6,978 nucleotides of DNA from Chloroflexota bacterium (GTDB taxonomy: Bacteria > Chloroflexota > Limnocylindria > Limnocylindrales > CSP1-4). The first letter of the stretch is position 1, and every line of letters starts with the position of its first letter. The position numbers and the translations under genes were made by a program. The stretch is taken from the NCBI GenBank assembly GCA_021777365.1, contig JAJYDP010000262.1, positions 1-6,978 on the forward strand, read 5' to 3'. Under the pieces are notes generated by a model, which searched no databases, had not been told where the DNA came from, and saw nothing but the letters and a program-made list of their open reading frames with translations. Below, in pieces: positions 1 to 5,093 of the stretch.

Positions 1-650
1 ACCGCCGCGATGTCGCGCCGCCGTGCACGCCGGGCTGCGGTGGGCGTGTGCGGCCAGGCGGTCAGGGTGAAGGACGCACCGCCCGGCAGGGCATCGACCG
101 GCTCGACCACCACCTCGATCGAGCCGGCAGAGGCATCGGTGATCGACTCGATCACCGCGCGCAGCTCCGCGGCGGGCTGCGGTGCGAGGCGCAGCACGAC
201 TCGCGGCAGCCGCGGCAGCCAGGAGGCGGTCGCCTGAGGAGCGCGCCCCTCCGCGAGGGACGCCCGCGCCCCGGGATACGTCGGCCGAGGCCGCGCGCGA
301 CCTGTCGCGCGGGGATGACCGGCGCGTGTCGAGCGATCCGGAGGGCGACGCCTGCCCGGGGAGCCTACCGCTCCGCTCCGGGTCGACCCGACAGGCCGCG
401 GCCGTGTGCCTCCCCGCGGGACCCCCGGATCGACACCGGGAAGACGGCCCGCCGGTGTCCATCGGCCGGGGGCGGGAGCCAGCCGGAGCCGGTCCAGCAC
501 CTCGCCGACCGTCCAGAAGCCCGCAACGCGGCGCGGATCCCGGGACCCGATGCCACGCGCCTCGGCCGCCATGACGCCCGATCCCCGCGCGCGGCGCAGC
601 GGCTTCGCGTTCGACGGATCGGGGCGCGGCGCGCGCGGAGCGCGGCTCAC
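1..650 (-). CDS. Unknown Arg/Pro-rich protein with EPVDxLP domain, 3' end beyond window
   Basis: The frame is open from a GTG start for 216 codons and runs off the left edge. The GTG overlaps the stop of the upstream 107-aa gene as GTGA, and a GGTGGGG ribosome-site candidate at 659-665 lies 8 bases upstream. Residues about 40-57 (VAGFWTVGEVLDRLR) could be a helix-turn-helix-like segment, which is only a guess. Residues about 60-140 are rich in Arg, Pro and Gly, with weaker G/C third-position bias, and look like a disordered linker. Residues about 149-216 resemble a folded domain: RVVLRLAP, then VVVEPVDALPGGASFTLTAW, then an Arg-rich stretch. This region aligns by eye with the C-terminal part of the 390-aa protein at 3921-5093. 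An alternative start is the ATG at 572. Function is unknown. The coupling implies co-expression with the helicase gene. The linker leaves some doubt about the N-terminal half or an undetected frameshift. Confidence 0.55.
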   Translation of the reverse strand, partial: MSRAPRAPRPDPSNAKPLRRARGSGVMAAEARGIGSRDPRRVAGFWTVGEVLDRLRLAPAPGRWTPAGRLPGVDPGVPRGGTRPRPVGSTRSGAVGSPGRRRPPDRSTRAGHPRATGRARPRPTYPGARASLAEGRAPQATASWLPRLPRVVLRLAPQPAAELRAVIESITDASAGSIEVVVEPVDALPGGASFTLTAWPHTPTAARRARRRDIAA

Positions 651-970
651 GGGTCGAGCCCCACCGTCTGACGAGCGATCCGTGGATGCGCCGGGGTGCC
701 CTCCCGGCGTCCCCGGCGCGGCCGGCGTGGTCCGTCCCCGGCGGAGCGACACCGTCCACAGAGCCGGTCGTCGACGCCCGGGTCCGGGACCAGCACCGCG
801 ACGGCCGCGGTGAAGCTCACCCCGCAGCCCCCGAGGACCAGGAGCGCCCGCTCCTTCGCGTCCACGCGGTACCCACGCACCCGGTGCAGGTGCACTTCGC
901 CGCGCCGAGCGGGCCAGGGAAGGAACCATGCGCCGACCGACGGGTAGCCGGTCACGGTCGGGTCGCTCAT
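647..970 (-). CDS. Small unknown protein (107 aa) coupled to the helicase gene
   Basis: The ATG overlaps the helicase stop codon as ATGA, and an AGGGGGG ribosome-site candidate (977-983) lies 6 bases upstream, so this start is well supported. The gene ends in a GTGA overlap with the next gene. The protein begins MSDPTVTGYPSVGAWFLPWP and contains a small, basic, His-containing segment (residues about 23-38). A hydrophobic stretch with one Cys follows (about 42-61), then a CGRC pair at residues 71-74. The tail is strongly basic (PRRPRRGRR, about 81-89). The single CxxC and basic tail would suit a small nucleic-acid-binding protein, but one CxxC is not a complete zinc site. I do not recognise the family. 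Its position between the helicase and the left-edge gene suggests an accessory role in the element's replication or control, which is inference from context only. Confidence 0.65.
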   Translation of the reverse strand: MSDPTVTGYPSVGAWFLPWPARRGEVHLHRVRGYRVDAKERALLVLGGCGVSFTAAVAVLVPDPGVDDRLCGRCRSAGDGPRRPRRGRREGTPAHPRIARQTVGLDP

Positions 971-3117
971 GCGTGGCCCCCCTGAGGCTCGACCGCGGGC
1001 GCCGGGTCGTCGTCGCGGGCGTACTCGGGGGCGTGCGCCTCCCGCCAGTGGCGCTCGTATGACTCGTCCGACACGAACGAGCCGGCGCCACAGGTCGGGC
1101 AGAAGCCGTCGGAAGCAGGTGGGGTCGTGGACTCATCAAGCCCGTCAGCGCCGGGTTGCCGGGTTCGCAGGGCGGTTGGCGTACTTTCCTCACGCGCGCG
1201 CGTGGAGGGACTTACGCCATTTGCCTCACGAACCCGGCAACCCGGATCTGGCCCCGAGTCGTCCGGCCAGAGATCGCCGTCGACGCGTAGCCGTGCTCCT
1301 CGGAAGATCGCCCGCTCGTGGCCGTCCTTGTCCGGCTGGACGCGGCCACGGCCATCGAAGGCGCTGCCGAACGCGCGGCTCTTCAGCCGGTCGTCGAGCG
1401 GGACCTTCTCGACCTCGCACCAGTCCAGGTACGCCCTGTGCAAGGCCGGGCGGGTGACCGTCGCATCAGGCTCATACACCACGCGAGCGGCGATGAAGCC
1501 GGCGAGCCGATCCTCGTCCGATCGGTAGGCGGCGGTCTTGGCCTGGACGGCGGCGGGGAAGGGCCAGAGCGACTGGCCCTTCACGGTCGCGACCGCGCCC
1601 CGCACGAGGCGGGCGAGGATGCCAGGAGCCTCGCCGTAGAGCACATCCTGGAGACCGGGATCCTCGGGCGGGTCGTCCCCAGGCTCGCCGGGCTTCCGGA
1701 AGCGCACCTCGTACGGGATGGCCGCGATCCGCCGCCAGGTGCCCTCGTCGGCGTCCTCGACGGCCGGCAGATGGTTGGTCATGAGGTGAATCGTATGGGA
1801 GGGATCCCAGGAGGTCTGCGGGCCGAAGAGCGCGCGGCCGGACTGTTCGTCGATCGAGACGAGCCGCTTCAGGGTCCCGCCCCGCAGCTTGGCGGCCTGG
1901 TCCGGCTCACGCATGAACGCGATGCGCGCCCCGCGGAGGGGCATCAGATCCGGGGTCGCGGCCCCCGCTCGCCGGCGGGCGTCGACCAGCGTCTCGATCG
2001 GGACCGGCACCCCGTAGCCACCCACGGCCCGCTTCACCGTCTTCATCAGTACGGACTTCCCGTTGTTGCCCTTCCCGTGGTGGATCCCCAGCAACTCCCG
2101 CGGGAGGCCGATGAGGGACGCGCCAAGGAACTGCTCGACCCAGGCGCTCAGTTCCTGGTCGCCGGCGAAGATCTCCGGCAGGAACCGCTCGAAGCGCGGG
2201 CAGGTCGCCTCGGGGTCGTACGCGATCCCCGAGGAGCGCGAGACCAGGTCCTCCGGGTGCCCGTCCCGGAGGAGCCCGGTCCGCAGGTCGACCACGCCGT
2301 TCTCGCACCCAAGCAGGTAGGGGTCGCGGTCCCAGGCATCGGCTGGGGTCGCGATCGGGGCCATGGTCGAGGCGATCGAGAGGCCGCCCCCGATGGCCTT
2401 GTCCGAGGCGCCGGCGGCCTGGACGGCGAGGATCGCGGCCGCCCTGGCCTTCTCGTCTCCGATGTCCAGCGCCACCTTGTACCGCCGCGCGAGGACGCGG
2501 CGCCAGAGCTCGTTCACGGTCCCGTTGGGGTCGGGCGTCCAGTGGTGCCCCGACCACAGCAGCCATCGCTTCGTCCCGTAGTCGAACCGCACCAGATGGC
2601 CCACCATCCGCGTGAAGTACCAGGCGGCGAGGGACTCACGTGTCAGGTGGCCCGGCACCTCGGGCGTGGGATCCACCATGGGGATGTCGTCGACGGCCGG
2701 GGGTCCCGCGCCCTCGGCACCGTCGGGCCAGAAGTCGTCCGCCGGTTCGAAGGCGGGGTCCGCCCGCGGGTCCGGTTGCGGCTGCCAGGTGCCGTCGACG
2801 AACCGAGCCTTCTCCGTGACCGGCACCGCGGCGGCGTACTGCTGCGCCCACTCCCGGCCGCCGATGGGATGCGCTGGCCCGTCCGGCGGTGCCGGCTGGT
2901 GCGACAAGCGGAAGGCGTCCAGGATCACCTGCCGCTGGCCTGGAGACAGCGGCAGGGCGGCGGGCGTGCCGGGGTGCCGCTCATTCCACCACTGGACCAG
3001 GACTTGGTCGCTAGGCGATCCGTCCGCCATTGACCCTGAGGGAGCCGCCTCGATGACCGGCTGGGGGATCGGGCCGTCGGGCGGTGTATCCTCAGGCGGT
3101 CGGAGATGTGCGTCCAT
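967..3117 (-). CDS. D5/P4-type superfamily 3 helicase (replication protein) with C-terminal zinc finger
   Basis: This is an SF3 DNA helicase of the phage/plasmid primase P4 C-terminal family, expected to act as a ring-shaped ATPase that unwinds the element's origin. Residues 1-155 are Pro/Asp-rich without a recognisable fold. About 160-340 resemble the D5_N region (YGTKRWLLWSGHHW, then WDRDPYLLGCENGVVDLRTG). Walker A is GKGNNGKS at 348-355. The Walker B-like segment is ARIAFMRE ending in E404. Motif C is HLMTN ending in N448, followed by a WRRI arginine segment at 461-464. About 555-612 resemble the winged-helix tail seen in these proteins. Residues 673-695 form a C-x2-C-x13-H-x4-H pattern (C673, C676, H690, H695), an unusual addition. 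No archaeo-eukaryotic primase domain is visible, so 'helicase' is safer than 'primase'. The start is set by GGAGGT five bases upstream. At 716 aa it is near the family's usual size. The 3' end is coupled to the next gene. Confidence 0.95.
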   Translation of the reverse strand: MDAHLRPPEDTPPDGPIPQPVIEAAPSGSMADGSPSDQVLVQWWNERHPGTPAALPLSPGQRQVILDAFRLSHQPAPPDGPAHPIGGREWAQQYAAAVPVTEKARFVDGTWQPQPDPRADPAFEPADDFWPDGAEGAGPPAVDDIPMVDPTPEVPGHLTRESLAAWYFTRMVGHLVRFDYGTKRWLLWSGHHWTPDPNGTVNELWRRVLARRYKVALDIGDEKARAAAILAVQAAGASDKAIGGGLSIASTMAPIATPADAWDRDPYLLGCENGVVDLRTGLLRDGHPEDLVSRSSGIAYDPEATCPRFERFLPEIFAGDQELSAWVEQFLGASLIGLPRELLGIHHGKGNNGKSVLMKTVKRAVGGYGVPVPIETLVDARRRAGAATPDLMPLRGARIAFMREPDQAAKLRGGTLKRLVSIDEQSGRALFGPQTSWDPSHTIHLMTNHLPAVEDADEGTWRRIAAIPYEVRFRKPGEPGDDPPEDPGLQDVLYGEAPGILARLVRGAVATVKGQSLWPFPAAVQAKTAAYRSDEDRLAGFIAARVVYEPDATVTRPALHRAYLDWCEVEKVPLDDRLKSRAFGSAFDGRGRVQPDKDGHERAIFRGARLRVDGDLWPDDSGPDPGCRVREANGVSPSTRAREESTPTALRTRQPGADGLDESTTPPASDGFCPTCGAGSFVSDESYERHWREAHAPEYARDDDPAPAVEPQGGHA

Positions 3118-3313
3118 GGCACACCTCCGGCTCGGCCGCCGCGGTCAGTCTCATTGACGCGGCGGCCCCCTCGTTCTTGGGGCGGTTCGGGACGGCCGCG
3201 GCGGCCATCGAGGCGCCCGCGATCAACGTCTGCACGACGCGGCGCTGAACGGCGCTCAGCTCGCCGATCGGGACCACGGGCTTCTCCGGCACCATCGTGC
3301 TACCGCGTTGCAT
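3092..3313 (-). CDS. Possible small protein (73 aa) with helix-turn-helix-like start, doubtful
   Basis: An ATG at 3313 is preceded by GGGGA (3319-3323) five bases upstream. It overlaps the end of the 120-aa gene by 14 bases, and the ORF runs 26 bases into the helicase gene, which keeps it in the same unit. Residues about 17-40 (IGELSAVQRRVVQTLIAGAS followed by MAAAA) resemble the first helices of small helix-turn-helix proteins. The expected recognition helix does not follow; instead the sequence becomes Ala-rich across an inverted repeat. I checked the other two minus-strand frames over the next 75 bases and found no convincing continuation, so a simple frameshift is not supported. A second ATG at 3295 is possible. 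It may be a real short DNA-binding protein, a decayed remnant, or a leader region for helicase translation. Confidence 0.4.
   Translation of the reverse strand: MQRGSTMVPEKPVVPIGELSAVQRRVVQTLIAGASMAAAAVPNRPKNEGAAASMRLTAAAEPEVCHGRTSPTA
3123..3128 (-). promoter_or_regulatory. Strong ribosome binding site of the helicase gene
   Basis: On the minus strand GGAGGT is followed by five bases (gtgcc) and then ATG at 3117. It is the clearest Shine-Dalgarno sequence in the window and fixes the helicase start over the in-frame ATG at codon 30. It lies immediately downstream of a hairpin with a 13-bp stem, so access to it could be modulated. Confidence 0.8.
3134..3167 (-). repeat. Imperfect hairpin just upstream of the helicase ribosome site
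   Basis: GGCCGCCGC at 3134-3142 pairs with GCGGCGGCC at 3159-3167. Inside that, GTCA (3144-3147) pairs with TGAC (3155-3158), leaving one bulged G at 3143 and a seven-base loop. The stem ends six bases before the helicase GGAGGT. It lies inside the doubtful 73-aa ORF. It could be an RNA structure controlling helicase translation, part of a replication origin, or a by-product of Ala-rich coding sequence. A further GCGGCGGCC copy is at 3198-3206. Confidence 0.5.
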
Positions 3314-3662
3314 CGGGGTCCCCGGATGGCGCGCTGGCAGCGATGCCTAGGCGCTCCTCGATGGTGGCGATCCGCTCTTCGAGCCGGGCCAACCTCGCGG
3401 CGTCGGCCCGGTCTGGCCTGTCCGGGCGGGCGCGCGCCGCGGCCGACCTGGCGGCGAGGGCGGCCATGTGCGCTTTGCGGGCGGCTTCTGCGCGAGCAGC
3501 TCGCTCCTCGGGCGGCAGCGTGCCGTCAGGGTCGACCTGCCGCTCGAAGGACTGGAGGAACGCACGCCGGCCCGCTGCCGTGTACTGGGCGGGGTCGTGA
3601 GTCGCGCGCAGATGAAGGCCACCGATGCGACCGTACAACTGCGGGAGGGTGGAAGATCGCAT
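3300..3662 (-). CDS. Small conserved-type mobile-element protein (120 aa), function unknown
   Basis: The ATG at 3662 is preferred because GGAGAA (3666-3671) stands just upstream; the frame is open back to 3761, but the extra 33 residues look non-coding. The N-terminal segment LPQLYGRIGGLHLRATHDP is followed by the conserved-looking core at residues 39-52 (FERQVDPDGTLPPE). A basic helix follows (about 53-79, with ERAARAEAARKAHMAALAARS), then a short predicted coiled coil (about 87-106, LARLEERIATIEERLG). From memory, small proteins with this GG-L, F-x-QVDP, ER-R and K-A-H-x-x-x-LA-x-x-S pattern recur on plasmids and integrated elements of high-GC bacteria. They have no established function. 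The helix-rich, basic make-up would suit nucleic-acid or protein binding. It is the first gene after the 258-base gap, hence probably the first of the replication unit. Confidence 0.8.
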   Translation of the reverse strand: MRSSTLPQLYGRIGGLHLRATHDPAQYTAAGRRAFLQSFERQVDPDGTLPPEERAARAEAARKAHMAALAARSAAARARPDRPDRADAARLARLEERIATIEERLGIAASAPSGDPDATR

Positions 3663-3920
3663 GACTTCTCCGGCCCCGACCGCGCGAGTCCGGGCGAGCA
3701 CGTCATGCGGGAGCGCCCACACGGGCGTCCACACTGGGGCTCGTGAGACCGCGTGCGGCAATCGCGACGATCGTCCGCGATGGTCTCCGCTCCGTTCGGC
3801 AACCGCCGAAACGGCGAACCCCTCTGCTGACTTCCTGCGGTGAAGATACGCCGTGGCAGGCCGCGGCGCAAGCGGATGGACCGACCGTTCGACCGCGGTG
3901 TAGCGCCAACCCGGCTGGCG
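3663..3920. other. 258-base gap separating integrase and replication units
   Basis: No convincing gene is seen here. A 68-codon minus-strand ORF (3703-3909) has Cys/Arg-rich sequence without recognisable structure. The gap holds a perfect hairpin at its right end, a weak promoter candidate at 3843-3871, and a second imperfect inverted repeat at 3792-3814. That repeat is CCGTTCGGC, four bases, then GCCGAAACGG with one extra base. It is the largest non-coding stretch in the element and the natural place for the promoter and regulator sites of the downstream unit. Confidence 0.5.
3843..3871 (-). promoter_or_regulatory. Weak sigma-70-type promoter candidate for the downstream unit
   Basis: On the minus strand TTGCGC (3866-3871) is followed by 17 bases and TATCTT (3843-3848). 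The matches to consensus are 3/6 and 4/6. It sits after the 3896-3928 hairpin and about 180 bases before the 120-aa gene, where a promoter for that unit would be expected. The score is poor and the call rests mainly on position. Confidence 0.25.
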
Positions 3921-3928
3921 CTACACCG
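3896..3928 (-). terminator. Perfect 13-bp hairpin at the end of the integrase unit, possible terminator
   Basis: CGGTGTAGCGCCA at 3896-3908 is the exact reverse complement of TGGCGCTACACCG at 3916-3928, with a seven-base loop. The stop codon of the 390-aa gene (3921-3923) lies inside the stem, so the hairpin forms exactly at the end of that transcript. No T-tract follows on either strand, so it would be a non-canonical or Rho-assisted terminator, or an RNA 3'-end protector. A protein-binding palindrome is the alternative. Confidence 0.5.
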
Positions 3929-5093
3929 ATCCACGCACTCGGCTGCCCGATGCTCCGCGTGAGGGTTCACCGAGGATGGTCGCGGCCGCGTCGCGCTCCC
4001 ACGCCTCGAACTCGTCCGCGCTCGCGTGGGCCGCCGCGCCGACGGCATGGACGAACGCCACGATGGCCCGCCCGCGCCGGAGGGAGCAGCGCCGCTGCGG
4101 ATCCCACATGACCGCGAACGGGGCGGCCGGGTTCAGGGGGAGATCATCGACGGGCTCGAACACGACCTGCGCGTGATGCGCGATGCGACGGGCGGCTTCG
4201 TCGAGGACGAGCTGGACCTCTGGCGGCGCGTCGGCCGCCACCACGACCCGGAGGATAATGAGCGGACGCCCCCGGAGTAGTCCACGGCGTCGTGCCTGGT
4301 GAAGTGCATCGCCCATACTGCCAACCGACGTCACCTCGGGTGTCGCCCGCGGCGCTCGTTCCCGGGCGTCCCCGAGGCGCACTCGTTGACGCCGGGAGAG
4401 GCTCTCACTGAAGGGCGGGAAGGGGACGGAGGCCGCCACCGGGTCGCCAGGCGGTTGGCGACTGATGTGCACCCATGCGCCGCATGCACACCGGACTCGG
4501 CAGGGCACGCGTGCCTCGGGACCCTGTCCCGGCTCCCAGAAGGCGGGCTCGTCGCGGTCCGGCCGCGGCACTACTCGTCGTGCGTCGCGCGAGGAAGCCT
4601 CGATGACCAGGTGCTGGAACTCCGGGCTGAGCACGGGGAGCCCGAGCCGGACGGCGGCCAGCACGAGTTGCGCGTCGAACGCGGGATCCGCGATGTCCAG
4701 CCGCAGGCCGGCGAGATGAAAGGTGCCGACGAGACGCATCGCCTGCGCATCGGGCCGAACGCCCCCCCGGGGTCGCTCGTAGACCGCGAGCTCCGGGGTG
4801 CCGTGGGACTCGTCGACCAGGACGCTACGGACCAACTCCGTGCACGGGAACAGCATGCCGAGGCCAAGGTCGAGGCCGAGCTGGCGGCCGATCGTCGCCC
4901 CGCAATACGGGCAGGAGACGCGCACCCGCACGGTCTCGTCGGCCGGGGCCGGGAACGGCCAGGGCTGATAGAGCGCCTCCCGGCCAGGTCGGGACCGGCC
5001 CGGCGTCCCCGCGTGGCCGCGCCCTGGACGCGCGGGGACGCCGGGGTTCAAGCGGCGCACCTCGTGGATCTCGGGCTCATCCGCCCCGCTCAC
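3921..5093 (-). CDS. Unknown cysteine-containing protein (390 aa) coupled to the integrase
   Basis: I favour the GTG at 5093, which overlaps the integrase stop as GTGA and has GGAG (5102-5105) eight bases upstream. A GTG at 5117 would add eight residues but lacks a ribosome site. Residues about 15-40 are a Pro/Gly/Arg segment lying over a strong DNA inverted repeat. A CPYC pair is at 61-64, with a further Cys at 84, and a C-x3-C-x-C cluster (CRVRCACG) is at 198-205. These could form one or two zinc sites. The middle (about 110-170) is hydrophobic and regular, like a folded alpha/beta domain. Residues about 277-350 contain RPLIILRV, then VVFEPVDDLPLNP, then an Arg-rich turn. This resembles the C-terminal part of the protein at 1-650. 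I recognise no family. Coupling to an integrase suggests a role in recombination, excision control or element maintenance, by inference. The stop codon is inside a hairpin. Confidence 0.75.
   Translation of the reverse strand: MSGADEPEIHEVRRLNPGVPARPGRGHAGTPGRSRPGREALYQPWPFPAPADETVRVRVSCPYCGATIGRQLGLDLGLGMLFPCTELVRSVLVDESHGTPELAVYERPRGGVRPDAQAMRLVGTFHLAGLRLDIADPAFDAQLVLAAVRLGLPVLSPEFQHLVIEASSRDARRVVPRPDRDEPAFWEPGQGPEARVPCRVRCACGAWVHISRQPPGDPVAASVPFPPFSESLSRRQRVRLGDARERAPRATPEVTSVGSMGDALHQARRRGLLRGRPLIILRVVVAADAPPEVQLVLDEAARRIAHHAQVVFEPVDDLPLNPAAPFAVMWDPQRRCSLRRGRAIVAFVHAVGAAAHASADEFEAWERDAAATILGEPSRGASGSRVRGSV
4999..5045. repeat. Perfect 15-bp inverted repeat inside the 5' end of the 390-aa gene
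   Basis: CCCGGCGTCCCCGCG at 4999-5013 is the exact reverse complement of CGCGGGGACGCCGGG at 5031-5045, with 17 bases between. It starts about 48 bases into the coding region and encodes part of a Pro/Gly/Arg segment. As RNA it would be an extremely stable stem-loop just after the start codon, able to slow ribosomes or attenuate transcription. No T-tract follows. The high GC content makes short repeats common here, but a 15-bp perfect match is beyond what is usual. Confidence 0.7.

Noticed and set aside
294..311. CGCGCGA/TCGCGCG 7-bp hairpin with 4-base loop
   Set aside because: Short, made only of CG steps and inside a coding frame; expected by chance in DNA this GC-rich.
48..671. 207-codon plus-strand ORF at the left edge
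   Set aside because: Arg/Pro/Ala-rich antisense frame. The minus-strand frame from 650 has a coupled start and a domain shared with another protein in the window.
1318..3033. 571-codon plus-strand ORF opposite the helicase gene
   Set aside because: Its protein is low in recognisable motifs and lies exactly antisense to the helicase, whose motifs and ribosome site are clear. Long antisense frames are expected at this GC content.
3703..3909. 68-codon minus-strand ORF in the 258-base gap
   Set aside because: No clear ribosome site, no recognisable sequence pattern, and it overlaps the hairpin and promoter candidate.
3347..4048. 233-codon minus-strand ORF across the gap
   Set aside because: Arg/Ser/Pro-rich without structure, overlapping the well-supported 120-aa gene in another frame and the 390-aa gene end.
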